A stretch of 64,000 nucleotides of DNA from JBFAPK01 sp040676675 (GTDB taxonomy: Bacteria > Actinomycetota > Actinomycetes > Mycobacteriales > Micromonosporaceae): assembly GCF_040676675.1 (NCBI RefSeq), contig NZ_JBFAPK010000032.1:1-64000 (forward strand), in the 5' to 3' direction. Position 1 is the first letter of the stretch. Every line of letters begins with the position of its first letter. The notes below the pieces were generated by a model that saw only the letters and a program-made list of their open reading frames with translations, was not told where the DNA came from and ran no database searches. Shown in pieces: positions 17,269 to 25,513 of this stretch. Made by a program: the position numbers and the translations under genes.

Positions 17269-18138
17269 TCAGGCGAGGGCGCGGCGGGAGACGGCCGGCG
17301 GCCGGTCGCCCCGGATCGAGGCGACCATGTCGAGCACCCGCCGGGTCGGGGCCACCTGGTGCGCCCGGAAGATCCGCGCACCCAGCCAGGCCGAGACCGC
17401 GGTGGCCGCGAGCGTCCCGTCCAGCCGCTGCTCGACGGGGAGGTCCAGGGTCTCGCCGACGAAGTCCTTGTTCGAGAGCGCCACCAGCACCGGCCAGCCG
17501 GTCTCGGTCAGCTCCGCCAACCGGCGGGTGATCTCCAAGGAGTGCCGGGTGTTCTTGCCGAAGTCGTGCGCCGGGTCGATGAGGATGCCGTCGGGGCGTA
17601 CCCCGAGGGCCACCGCGCGCTCGGCGAGCCCGGTCACCTTCGTCACGACGTCGGCGACCACGTCGGCGAAGGCGGCCCGGTGCGGGCGGGTGCGCGGGGT
17701 GAGCCCGCCCGCGTGCGAGCAGACCAGCCCGGCGCCGGTCGCGGCGGCGACCTCCGCGAGGGCCGGGTCGGCGCCGGCCCAGGTGTCGTTGAGCAGGTCC
17801 GCCCCGGCGGCCACCGCCTCGGTCGCCACCTCGGCCCGCCACGTGTCGATCGAGATGACCACCTCGGGGAACTCGGCTCGGACCGAGGCGATGGTGCGTA
17901 CCGTCCGCCGGATCTCCTCGGCCACGTCCACCTCCGCCCCGGGTCCGGCCTTGACCCCGCCGATGTCGATGATTCGGGCGCCCTCGGCCACGGCGCGCTC
18001 CACCGCGCGCAGCGCGCTCTCCTCGGCGAAGGTCGCGCCCCGGTCGAAGAAGGAGTCCGGCGTACGGTTCACGATCGCCATCACCGCCAGCTCGCCGGGG
18101 GCGAACGTCTGCCCGCCGAGCCGTAGCGTCCGCGCCAT
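17269..18138 (-). CDS. folP2: Dihydropteroate synthase-like protein, FolP2 type
   Basis: The 289-residue TIM barrel is related to dihydropteroate synthase of folate synthesis. Its motifs are those of the actinobacterial FolP2 branch: MAIVNRTPDSFFDRGATF in place of NVTPDSFSDGG, LVALSNKDFVGE in place of TSRKSF, and FRAHQV in place of RVHDV. The mycobacterial FolP2 protein is reported to lack synthase activity, so this one may have another role. Linkage to the DivIVA and tagI genes repeats the mycobacterial Rv1207-Rv1210 layout, although the gpgS gene found there is absent here. Confidence 0.82.
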   Translation of the reverse strand: MARTLRLGGQTFAPGELAVMAIVNRTPDSFFDRGATFAEESALRAVERAVAEGARIIDIGGVKAGPGAEVDVAEEIRRTVRTIASVRAEFPEVVISIDTWRAEVATEAVAAGADLLNDTWAGADPALAEVAAATGAGLVCSHAGGLTPRTRPHRAAFADVVADVVTKVTGLAERAVALGVRPDGILIDPAHDFGKNTRHSLEITRRLAELTETGWPVLVALSNKDFVGETLDLPVEQRLDGTLAATAVSAWLGARIFRAHQVAPTRRVLDMVASIRGDRPPAVSRRALA

Positions 18139-18317
18139 CCAGGACCTCCTCGGGCCGTGCGTTTTCTTGATCCGACGCTAGCCGCGCGGCGGTCGGGCCG
18201 GGGTCACCGGGGGCACGACGGCGCGCGGGGCCGGATCGGGTGGACCCGGTGCGAGGCGTACCGGTCGCCCGGGGTGGCGGGGTCGCCTGAGCCGTTCGGT
18301 CATGCCACCATCGGCGC

Positions 18318-19070
18318 ATGGGTCAGCTCTTGCTCCTTCTGGTCGTGGCGTTGACCGTCGCGGCGGTCGTCTTCGGCGTGACGGTGCTCGTGACGGGCGG
18401 CGATCCGGGACTCGGGCCGGCCGAGCCCGACGCCCGATCCGTACCGTTGCCCGGCAACCGTCCGCTTCAGGAGTCCGACGTCGCCGACGTCCGTTTCGAC
18501 ACGGCGCTGCGCGGGTACCGGATGACGCAGGTCGATCAGGCGCTGCGCCGCGCGGCGTACGACATCGGCTACAAGGACGAGCTGATCGGTGTGCTGGAAG
18601 CGGAGGTCACCGCGTTGCGGGAGGGTCGTACCGCCGAGGCCGAGGAGCTGCGCCGGGCGCGCGAGGCCGCCCTGGTGCCCGCCGGCGCGGCCGGGGCCGC
18701 GTCCGCCGGCGCCGCCGGTACCGACGCGACCGCGGTCGCCAACGGCCGGGACCCGGAGGCCGCGACCGGCACCGCACCGCAGGAGCTGACCCGCGCGAGC
18801 GAGGTGGGCGCCGGGACCGCGGTCGAGGGCTCGCCGACGCCGGCCTCGCCGGAGCCGGGCATCCCGACGCCGGGCGCCCCGGAGTCGGGCGCCCCGGAGT
18901 CGGGCGTTACGGAGTCGGCCTCGCCGGCGTCGGGCGTCGCGGCGTCGGGTGCTCCGGAGGTCACCGCGGCGGACGGGGCGCCGGTGGCGGAGCCCGTGGC
19001 GCAGCCCGAGCCGGCGCGGGGTCGTCCGTCGCCGGAGGCGAACGTCGGGGAAGGCGCGGAGCGGGCGTGA
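18318..19070 (+). CDS. DivIVA-domain membrane protein (Rv1209-like)
   Basis: The 250-residue protein has an N-terminal transmembrane helix (LLLLLVVALTVAAVVFGVTV) and one short DivIVA-like module at about 60-95 (VRFDTALRGYRMTQVDQALRRAAYD), followed by a short coiled coil. The C-terminal 120 residues are Ala/Pro/Glu/Ser low complexity with repeated GAPESG-type units. Such proteins are thought to mark poles or septa, but this one has no proven role. It lies just upstream of an SRPBCC gene, 13 bp away, in an apparent operon with tagI. Confidence 0.78.
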   Translation: MGQLLLLLVVALTVAAVVFGVTVLVTGGDPGLGPAEPDARSVPLPGNRPLQESDVADVRFDTALRGYRMTQVDQALRRAAYDIGYKDELIGVLEAEVTALREGRTAEAEELRRAREAALVPAGAAGAASAGAAGTDATAVANGRDPEAATGTAPQELTRASEVGAGTAVEGSPTPASPEPGIPTPGAPESGAPESGVTESASPASGVAASGAPEVTAADGAPVAEPVAQPEPARGRPSPEANVGEGAERA

Positions 19071-19083
19071 GCGAGGGGCGCGC

Positions 19084-19581
19084 GTGAGCCGGGGGGACGG
19101 GCCGGACGGGCTCCGCTCGGCCGCGCAGCCCGGCGCGGGCGAGGTCACCGCGACCGTCATCGTGAACGCCCCGGCCGAGCGGGTGTTCGCCGGGTTCACC
19201 GACTGGGACCGCCAGGGCGAGTGGATCCCGTTCACCCGGGTGCGGGTGGTCGAGGGCGACGGTGGCGAGGGCAGCCTGGTCGAGGCGGTCACCGCGATCG
19301 GTCCGGCGGCGGTACGGGACGAGATGCGGGTGGTCCGGGTCGACCCGCCGTACGAGCTCCAGGTCGTCCACTGCGGACGGATGTTGCGCGGGCCGGGGGT
19401 GCTGCGCTGCACCCAGATGGGGCGGGACCGGACCCAGGTGGTCTGGCACGAGTGGTTCCACCTGCCCGGCGGACCGGCCGGCCGGGTGGCCTGGCCGGTG
19501 CTCTGGCCCGGTTCGAAGTTCGGGCTCACCCAGGCGTTGAAGCGGTTCGCCCGGCTCGTGGAGCAGGGAAAACTTCCCTGA
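19084..19581 (+). CDS. SRPBCC (START-like) protein
   Basis: The 165-residue soluble protein has the polyketide-cyclase/START-like fold: TATVIVNAPAERVFAGFTDWDRQGEWIPFTRV at the N-terminus (first strand and helix), a central beta-sheet, and the C-terminal helix PGSKFGLTQALKRFARLVEQGK. Members bind hydrophobic ligands; the ligand is unknown. GTG 19084 is the first usable start after the preceding stop, with GAGGGG upstream. It sits between the DivIVA and tagI genes. Confidence 0.75.
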   Translation: MSRGDGPDGLRSAAQPGAGEVTATVIVNAPAERVFAGFTDWDRQGEWIPFTRVRVVEGDGGEGSLVEAVTAIGPAAVRDEMRVVRVDPPYELQVVHCGRMLRGPGVLRCTQMGRDRTQVVWHEWFHLPGGPAGRVAWPVLWPGSKFGLTQALKRFARLVEQGKLP

Positions 19582-19661
19582 AATCGCCGTTTCGCGCCGT
19601 TGTCCGGGTCCACCGGGTCGCCGGCTCGGCGCTGTCCCACCCCTGACCTACCGTTGTTGCC

Positions 19662-20252
19662 GTGACGGATCTGGTGACCGGCGCCGACGGGCTGTCCCGT
19701 TGCCGCTGGGGCGCGAGCAGCCCCGACTATGCCGAATACCACGACGAGGAGTGGGGCCGGCCGCTGCGCGGCGACGACGCCCTGTTCGAGCGGTTGACCC
19801 TGGAGGCGTTCCAGTCGGGGCTCTCCTGGCTGACCATCCTGCGGAAGCGGCCCGCGTTCCGCGCCGCGTTCGACCGTTTCCACATCGAGACGGTGGCGGG
19901 CTACGGCGAGCCGGAGGTGGCCCGACTGCTCGCCGACGCCGGGATCGTGCGGAATCGGGCGAAGATCGAGGCGGCGATCGCGAACGCCCGGGCGGCGCTC
20001 GACCTGCCGGACGGGCTGGCGAGCCTGCTCTGGTCCTTCGCTCCCGAGCCGGGTCGGGCCCGCCCCGCCACCCTGGCCGAGGTGCCCGCGACCACCCCCG
20101 AGTCGATCGCGATGGCCCGGGCCCTCAAGAAGCGGGGCTTCCGGTTCGTCGGCCCGACGACGGCGTACGCGCTGATGCAGGCGACCGGGATGGTCGACGA
20201 CCACCTGGCGGGCTGTCACGTATCGAGCCGTTCGGCGGTCGTGATGGGATGA
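19662..20252 (+). CDS. tagI: DNA-3-methyladenine glycosylase I
   Basis: This base-excision repair enzyme removes 3-methyladenine from DNA. The 196 residues show the TagI signature CRWGASSPDYAEYHDEEWG, with Cys and His that bind the structural zinc, LEAFQSGLSWLTILRKRPAF with the catalytic Glu, and the terminal zinc ligands in DHLAGCHV. The GTG start has no strong ribosome binding site. Its TGA overlaps the next ATG (ATGA), so the downstream gene is coupled. It corresponds to Rv1210 in the mycobacterial order. Confidence 0.93.
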   Translation: MTDLVTGADGLSRCRWGASSPDYAEYHDEEWGRPLRGDDALFERLTLEAFQSGLSWLTILRKRPAFRAAFDRFHIETVAGYGEPEVARLLADAGIVRNRAKIEAAIANARAALDLPDGLASLLWSFAPEPGRARPATLAEVPATTPESIAMARALKKRGFRFVGPTTAYALMQATGMVDDHLAGCHVSSRSAVVMG

Positions 20253-20854
20253 CAGGCATGAGCGAGCGGATCAGTCAGCTTGACGCCTGGGCGGTGGTGG
20301 TGCCGGACGGGCGGTACGAGGCCGAGCGCCTGTTCCACCACGAGACGCTGGAGCTGCCCGACGTCGAGCGGGTCCGGCGGCCCGCCCCGGGCGACCCGGT
20401 GCTCGTGGTGACCGGGGACGACCCGCCGCTCGCGGTCGCCCTGGGCCGGGTGGCCCCGGCCGCGCCCGAGGAGCACGATCCCGACGACCCGCAGTCCGAG
20501 AACGGCACGGCGCCGCTCGTGGTGACCTACACCCGGCGGGCCTTCGACGAGCCGGTACCCGCCGAGCGGCTGGCGCTGGCCGGGCCGGTCACCCCGGTGG
20601 ACCCGGCGCTCTACCGCGAGCTGGCCGACCGGATCGGGCCGCCCCCGCACGTCGACCGTTGGATGGTCAGCCTCGACCTGCCGATCGAGGCGTCGTCGCC
20701 GGCCGAGGCGGTACGCCTCTTCTGGTCGTACGTGATGGAGCTGGGCCCGCGCGAGCTGCCCGCGTTCGTCTCGCCGGCCGACGACGAGTTGGCCATGCAG
20801 GCGTTCGTGCTCGGCGCGGAGGCCAACCAGGACCCGGAAGAGGACGACGACTGA
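20249..20854 (+). CDS. Conserved hypothetical protein coupled to tagI
   Basis: No family is recognised. The product has about 201 residues, is soluble and very acidic at the end (EEDDD). It contains PAPGDPVLVVTGDDPPLAVALGRV, a strand pattern that resembles EVE/ASCH-like nucleic-acid or nucleotide folds, but this is only an impression. ATG 20249 overlaps the tagI stop by 4 bp; ATG 20258 is the alternative start. The tight coupling suggests a role near base repair or RNA surveillance. Confidence 0.6.
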   Translation: MTGMSERISQLDAWAVVVPDGRYEAERLFHHETLELPDVERVRRPAPGDPVLVVTGDDPPLAVALGRVAPAAPEEHDPDDPQSENGTAPLVVTYTRRAFDEPVPAERLALAGPVTPVDPALYRELADRIGPPPHVDRWMVSLDLPIEASSPAEAVRLFWSYVMELGPRELPAFVSPADDELAMQAFVLGAEANQDPEEDDD

Positions 20855-20859
20855 CCCGG

Positions 20860-20884
20860 CCGGGCGAGGGCTGCCTCCGCCCGG
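20860..20884. terminator. Hairpin between convergent genes
   Basis: CCGGGCGAGG pairs with CCTCCGCCCGG (one bulged base) around GCTG in the 32-bp gap between the tagI-coupled gene and the enoyl-CoA hydratase gene. It is a likely bidirectional terminator. Confidence 0.55.
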
Positions 20885-20886
20885 CG

Positions 20887-21678
20887 TCAGCGCCCCTCGA
20901 AGACCGGCTTCTCCTTGTTCACGAAGGCGGCCGTGGCCGTCCGGTGGTCCGAGGTGGCGCCGCAGATCGACTGGGCCTGCGCCTCGGCGGCGAGCGCCTC
21001 CGAGAGGGTGCCGGCGTCGCCGACGGAGAGCTGTCGCTTGATCGCCCCGTACGCCACGGTCGGCCCGGCGGCGAGCCGGGCGGCCAGCTCCTGCGCGGTC
21101 GGGAGGACCAGCTCGTCGTCGTCCACCAGGCGGGTGAGCAGGCCCAGCCGGTGCGCCTCCGGGGCGGGCACGGGCTCGGCGAGCATCAGCAGCTCGACCG
21201 CCTTCGCGTGCCCGACCAGGCGGGGCAGCGACCACGAGGCGCCGGTGTCGGCGGCCAGGCCGACCTTCGCGAACGCCATGAGGAAGCTGGTCCGGGGGCC
21301 GCCGATCCGGAAGTCGGCCAGGAAGGCCAGCGAGGCGCCGGCGCCCGCGGCCATCCCGCGTACCGCCGCGACCACCGGCTTCGGCAGGTTTGCCAGCCGC
21401 GCCGCGATGGGGTTGTAGTGCGCCCGTACCGTGCCGAGCGGGTCCGGACCGCCGCCCTCCAGCGTGGCGACGTGCTCGCGCAGGTCCTGCCCGGCGGAGA
21501 AGGCGTTTCCCGCACCGGTGAGCACCACGGCCCGGCAGGAGCGGTCGCTCTCCAGGGCGGTGAGGGTTTCCCGCAGCGCCTCCTTCAGCGCCACATCGAG
21601 CGCGTTCATCGCCGAGGGCCGGTTCAGGGTCAGCGTGACGACGGCGTCCGTCCGGTCGATGAGCAACGGCTCGGTCAC
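20887..21678 (-). CDS. Enoyl-CoA hydratase/isomerase (PaaG-like)
   Basis: This crotonase-fold enzyme of 263 residues acts on CoA thioesters. Motifs are LNRPSAMNALD, FSAGQDLREH (first oxyanion hole), GMAAGAGASLAFLADFRIG (second oxyanion hole) and FAKVGLAADTGASWSLPRLVG, where the Asp in the last motif matches PaaG-type isomerases of phenylacetate degradation. GTG 21678 follows AAGGGG and lies 4 bp after the PaaX-family gene, so the two form an operon. No other paa genes are in the window, so the substrate remains open. Confidence 0.85.
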   Translation of the reverse strand: MTEPLLIDRTDAVVTLTLNRPSAMNALDVALKEALRETLTALESDRSCRAVVLTGAGNAFSAGQDLREHVATLEGGGPDPLGTVRAHYNPIAARLANLPKPVVAAVRGMAAGAGASLAFLADFRIGGPRTSFLMAFAKVGLAADTGASWSLPRLVGHAKAVELLMLAEPVPAPEAHRLGLLTRLVDDDELVLPTAQELAARLAAGPTVAYGAIKRQLSVGDAGTLSEALAAEAQAQSICGATSDHRTATAAFVNKEKPVFEGR

Positions 21679-21682
21679 AATT

Positions 21683-22501
21683 TCAACGCCCCTTCTGTCG
21701 GAGATTCCTGGCACCGCCGTCGAGGCACTGCTCGACGTAGCGGTCCGCCGCCGGCCGCAGCCGGGCCGCGTGGCGGTCGAAGAAGGCCGCGGCACTCGCG
21801 CCGGGCCAACGGTCGGGGAGCAGCGCCGGGGGCAGCTGCGGATCACGGAAGAGGAACGTGCGCCAGGCGTGCACCAGCCGGAACCGCGCCGCGTACGCGT
21901 CCTCGTCGTCGCTGCGTACGGTCACCGCGGCGAGCAGGGGCCGCTGCTCGGCGACGAACTGCTCGTACGCCCTGCCGATCTCGGCCAGGTCCCAGGCCCG
22001 CCGGACCACCGCCATGGCGCCGCTGGTGCCGCCGGCGTGCGCGGCCGTGAAGCGCTCGTAGCGCACGCCCGCCTCGGCGAGCACGCCGTCGATGTCCTCG
22101 CCCGGGCGGGTCGCCACCCAGGTCTGCTCGTCGAGCATTCCGTAGCCGAGGTAGGTGAGGTTGGCGCCGAGGCGCTGGCGGTCCCGGCGGGCGGTGGGTG
22201 CCTCCAGCACGATCAGGTCGAACCGCCCGTCCCAGCCGGTTTTCGCCGTGCGGTAGATGCGGGCGGCCGCCTCGTCCAATCGCCGCGCGGCCTTCGGAGT
22301 GATTAGATATCCGGGTCCGGCGGAAAGCCGGAGCGGATGCAACCAACCTTGCCGCACCATGCGGGAGACCGCCGTCCGTACCGCGGGGGGCGCGATGCCG
22401 AGTGGTGCAAGCAGCTTGACCAGGGCGGCGACCGGTGCGCGACCACCCCGGGGACGGAGATAGTCGCCGTACAGGTCGAAGAGAGCCGACCGTGCCTGCA
22501 T
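21683..22501 (-). CDS. PaaX-family transcriptional regulator
   Basis: This 272-residue repressor belongs to the family of PaaX, which responds to phenylacetyl-CoA. It has an N-terminal winged helix (FDLYGDYLRPRGGRAPVAALVKLLAPLGIAPPAVRTAVSRMVRQGWL), the PaaX central domain starting WDGRFDLIVLEAP, and the C-terminal effector domain ending YVEQCLDG. It heads an operon with the enoyl-CoA hydratase gene. A palindrome at 22523-22539 lies 22 bp upstream of the start and is a candidate autoregulatory site. Confidence 0.88.
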   Translation of the reverse strand: MQARSALFDLYGDYLRPRGGRAPVAALVKLLAPLGIAPPAVRTAVSRMVRQGWLHPLRLSAGPGYLITPKAARRLDEAAARIYRTAKTGWDGRFDLIVLEAPTARRDRQRLGANLTYLGYGMLDEQTWVATRPGEDIDGVLAEAGVRYERFTAAHAGGTSGAMAVVRRAWDLAEIGRAYEQFVAEQRPLLAAVTVRSDDEDAYAARFRLVHAWRTFLFRDPQLPPALLPDRWPGASAAAFFDRHAARLRPAADRYVEQCLDGGARNLRQKGR

Positions 22502-22522
22502 GACCGCACATTGTGACAGGCC

Positions 22523-22539
22523 CTAGCAAGATATGCTAG
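22523..22539. promoter_or_regulatory. Candidate PaaX-family operator
   Basis: CTAGCA-AGATA-TGCTAG is a perfect inverted repeat with a 5-bp spacer, upstream of the PaaX-family gene. On the minus strand it contains TATCTT, with TTGATG about 15 bp further upstream, so it may overlap the promoter. It is also located upstream of the divergent DUF3117 gene. Confidence 0.5.
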
Positions 22540-22692
22540 CTGCTGTTACATCAATGCTGGTTCGGTTTGGGTCCGGCGGTGTTCATCAGGGAAAATCGTT
22601 GGTCGACACCGCGGGTCGTGAGCGCGGTGGTCTGCGACGAAGAGGCTGTGGGGCAACTTACCGACCCTGGTGTAGGTCTGAGGGGAGACAAC

Positions 22693-22860
22693 ATGGCGGC
22701 GATGAAGCCGCGGACGGGCGACGGTCCGCTGGAGGTCACCAAGGAGGGCCGGGGCATCGTCATGCGGGTTCCGCTGGAGGGTGGTGGCCGGCTCGTCGTC
22801 GAGATGACTCCCGACGAGGCCAACGCGCTCGGTGACGCGCTGAAGGCCGCCGCCGGCTAA
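22693..22860 (+). CDS. DUF3117 small protein (Rv1211-like)
   Basis: This 55-residue conserved actinobacterial protein has the typical sequence start MAAMKPRTGDGPLEVTKEG followed by the VVEMTPDEANALGDALKAA helix. Function is unknown. It matches Rv1211 of the mycobacterial neighbourhood. ATG 22693 follows AGGGGAG at 22681-22687; the longer upstream frame is not conserved in character. A strong terminator follows at once, so it is monocistronic. Confidence 0.9.
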   Translation: MAAMKPRTGDGPLEVTKEGRGIVMRVPLEGGGRLVVEMTPDEANALGDALKAAAG

Positions 22861-22867
22861 CAGATCA

Positions 22868-22907
22868 ACGAACGGTCCGGGTGCGGCGACGCGCCCGGAC
22901 CGTTCGT
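22868..22907 (+). terminator. Strong hairpin terminator after DUF3117
   Basis: ACGAACGGTCCGGG (22868-22881) and CCCGGACCGTTCGT (22894-22907) form a perfect 14-bp stem with a 12-nt loop, starting 7 bases after the stop codon. There is no T-tract. Confidence 0.8.
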
Positions 22908-23004
22908 CAGTCGCGGCCGGCCGCGCTCGACGGATCCACCGGTACGACGGAACCGCCGCGACCCCGCTCCCGCTCTTCGAGATCTTCCTGGAGGTACGGT
23001 CGGC

Positions 23005-24534
23005 GTGCTGGCCATCCGTCTCGTGACCAGTTTCGACGGGATCGGCGCCCTCGCGCTGCCGACCCGGCTCACCGGCGCCCCGCCGACCGACCCGCCCCCG
23101 CCGGGCGGTTCGGGCGGCGACGGGCCGCCCGGCGAGCCGGCCGAGACCCCGATGCTGGTGGAGACCGCGCCGGCCGCGCCCGCCGAGGTCCGGGACGAGG
23201 CCGCCGCGCTGGTGCCCGAGATCGAGCGGATCGGCCGGGCCGGCAGCGTCCACCGCGCCCTCCGCCCGGCGCGGACCCCGAGCCGGCTGTTCCTCCTGGG
23301 CGTGGGCGGCGGCGACGAGGCGGACTGGCGGGCCGCCGGCGCCGCCCTGGCCCGGGCCGGTTCGGCTGAGACTTCGATCACGCTAGCGATGCCCGCCGAT
23401 CTGGCGCCCGCGGCGGTACGCGGCGTCGCTGAGGGGATCTGGCTCGCCTCGTACCGGTTCCGGATGCCCGACGCGCCGGCGGAGCAGGACGCGCCGGCCC
23501 TCGCCGAGGTGCTGCTGGCGGTCGCCGACCCCGCCCCGTACGCGGAGGCGCTCGCCACGGCCGAGGCGACCGCGGCGGCGACCCGACTGGCCCGGGACCT
23601 GACCAACACCCCGTCCTCGCTGAAGAGCCCCGCGTGGCTCGCCGAGCAGATCACCACGGCGGCGGCCGGGCGGGACGGGCTGACCGTACGGGTCCGCGAG
23701 CCGGAACAGCTCGCCGCCGAGGGCTTCGGCGGCATCCTCGCGGTCGGCCGCGGCTCGGCCCGTGGGCCGCGGCTGGTGCAGCTCAGCTACGCGCCGGCCG
23801 GCGCCAGGACGCACGTGGTGCTGGTCGGCAAGGGCATCACCTTCGACACCGGCGGCATCTCGATCAAGCCCCGGGACGCGATGAAGCTGATGCGCAAGGA
23901 CATGGCGGGCGCCGCAGCCGTCCTGGCCGCCACCCTCGGCGCCGCCGCGCTGGGGCTGCCGGTGCGGATCACCACGCTCGCCCCGCTCGCGGAGAACATG
24001 CTGAGCGGTTCGGCGTTCCGCCCCGGTGACGTCGTCCGCCACTACGGCGGCGTGACGAGCGAGACCACCAACTCGGACGCCGAGGGGCGGCTCGTGCTCG
24101 CCGACGCGCTCGCGTACGCGGTGGAGCGGCTGGAACCCGACTTCCTGATCGATCTCGCCACGCTCACGGGGGCCAACGCGGTCGCGCTCGGCAAACGGAC
24201 GGGCGCGCTCTACAGCGACAGCGACGAACTCGCCGGCGCCCTGCTCGCCGCCGCCGACGAGACGGGCGAGGCCGCCTGGCGGATGCCGCTGCCGGCGGAC
24301 TACCTGGAGTACCTCGGCAGCGAGGTGGCCGACCTGTTCAGCGCGCCGGACCGGGGCGCCGGTTCGGTGGTGGCCGCGCTCTACCTGCGCGAGTTCGCCG
24401 GGGAACTGCGCGACCGGTGGCTGCACATCGACATGTCGGCACCGTCCTGGAGCGACTCGGCGGACGGGGTGCTGACCCGGGGCGCCACCGGCTGGGGCGT
24501 ACGGGTCCTGCTGCGCTGGCTCGCCACCCTGTAG
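23005..24534 (+). CDS. pepA: Leucyl aminopeptidase (M17)
   Basis: This cytosolic dimetal exopeptidase of 509 residues removes N-terminal residues from peptides. The C-terminal catalytic domain contains VGKGITFDTGGISIKP (metal Lys and Asp), MRKDMAGAAAVLA, and NSDAEGRLVLADAL, the M17 signature with Ser in place of the usual Thr. The N-terminal domain has a Pro/Gly-rich insertion (about 26-48), which is unusual. GTG 23005 follows GGAGG at 22990-22994. It is monocistronic. Confidence 0.93.
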   Translation: MLAIRLVTSFDGIGALALPTRLTGAPPTDPPPPGGSGGDGPPGEPAETPMLVETAPAAPAEVRDEAAALVPEIERIGRAGSVHRALRPARTPSRLFLLGVGGGDEADWRAAGAALARAGSAETSITLAMPADLAPAAVRGVAEGIWLASYRFRMPDAPAEQDAPALAEVLLAVADPAPYAEALATAEATAAATRLARDLTNTPSSLKSPAWLAEQITTAAAGRDGLTVRVREPEQLAAEGFGGILAVGRGSARGPRLVQLSYAPAGARTHVVLVGKGITFDTGGISIKPRDAMKLMRKDMAGAAAVLAATLGAAALGLPVRITTLAPLAENMLSGSAFRPGDVVRHYGGVTSETTNSDAEGRLVLADALAYAVERLEPDFLIDLATLTGANAVALGKRTGALYSDSDELAGALLAAADETGEAAWRMPLPADYLEYLGSEVADLFSAPDRGAGSVVAALYLREFAGELRDRWLHIDMSAPSWSDSADGVLTRGATGWGVRVLLRWLATL

Positions 24535-24621
24535 CCGCGCCGCGCCGCGCCGCCCGGCGCGCCGGGGCCGGCCGCCGCGCGCCAGGGCCCGGGCGGCGGG
24601 CGTCCGGGCGGCGGGCGACGG

Positions 24622-25245
24622 CTACTTCTTCACGGCGACCAGCAGCCCTTCGCCGGTGGGCAGGAGGGCGGGGGTCCACTCCTCCGACTCGCGTACCCCC
24701 TTCACCACCTCCCGTACCGTGACGGTCTCCCGGTCGCGGGCGGCCGGGTCGCCGATCCGGCCGCCCGCGAGCGCGCCGTGCACGGCGAGCACCCCGCCGG
24801 TACGCAGCAGCCGGTGCGCCGCGTCGACGCAGGCGCTGTTCTCGGCGGTGTCGGCGTCGACGAAGACCATGTCGTAGACGCCGTCGGCCAGCCGCGGCAG
24901 GACGTCGAGCGCCCGTCCGGTGATGATGCGGGTCCGGCCGGCGGGAAAGCCGGCCTCCAGGAAGATGCGCCGGGCGATCCGCTGGTGCTCGGACTCGACG
25001 TCGATCGTCGTCAGTACGCCGTCGGCGCGCATGCCGCGCAGCAGCCAGACCCCGCTCACCCCCGTCCCGGTGCCGATCTCCACCACCGCGCGTGCGCTGC
25101 CGGCGGCCGCCAGCAGGCGCAACGCGGCGCCCGCGCCGGGGGTCACCGCCGCCAGCCCGACCTCGTCGGCGAGGCTGCGCGCGGTACGGAGCACGAGATC
25201 CTCGGCGACGTAGGTCTCGGTGAATTGGAGTGCCTGGGGGGTCAT
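24622..25245 (-). CDS. SAM-dependent O-methyltransferase (Rv1220c-like)
   Basis: This 207-residue class I methyltransferase of the O-methyltransferase family 3 (catechol/caffeoyl-CoA type) shows the SAM-binding motif VVEIGTGTGVSGVWLL, the acidic residue in TTIDVESEHQRIAR, and DMVFVDADTAENSACVDAA with a metal-binding Asp. The start ATG 25245 gives the family N-terminus MTPQALQFTETYVAED. In mycobacteria the same gene lies beside sigE, rseA and htrA; here the 268-bp gap to htrA contains neither sigE nor rseA. Confidence 0.88.
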   Translation of the reverse strand: MTPQALQFTETYVAEDLVLRTARSLADEVGLAAVTPGAGAALRLLAAAGSARAVVEIGTGTGVSGVWLLRGMRADGVLTTIDVESEHQRIARRIFLEAGFPAGRTRIITGRALDVLPRLADGVYDMVFVDADTAENSACVDAAHRLLRTGGVLAVHGALAGGRIGDPAARDRETVTVREVVKGVRESEEWTPALLPTGEGLLVAVKK

Positions 25246-25513
25246 CGTGTTGACTGACCTGGCGACCGTGGCGATGGGACACCTCCGGACAGCGGGAGCG
25301 GCAGGGCGGGTTGCGGGTACGAGCCTAAGCGTGGTGCTGCGTGATCGGCAGCGGTGACCGGGCCGCCGCCGCCTGGCCGAGGCAACCGCCGAATGGTCTT
25401 CAGCCATCCGTGCAATCCTGGATGCGGAAACCCGGACGGCGCGCTCGATACGGGTATTGTCCGGCGACGGCGCGGCGCCGGGTTTCCGGGGGACGGACTG
25501 GGAGGCACCGAAC

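Noticed and set aside
25246..25513. Search for sigE and rseA between the O-methyltransferase and htrA
   Set aside because: No frame with sigma or anti-sigma motifs is present in either strand of this 268-bp gap.
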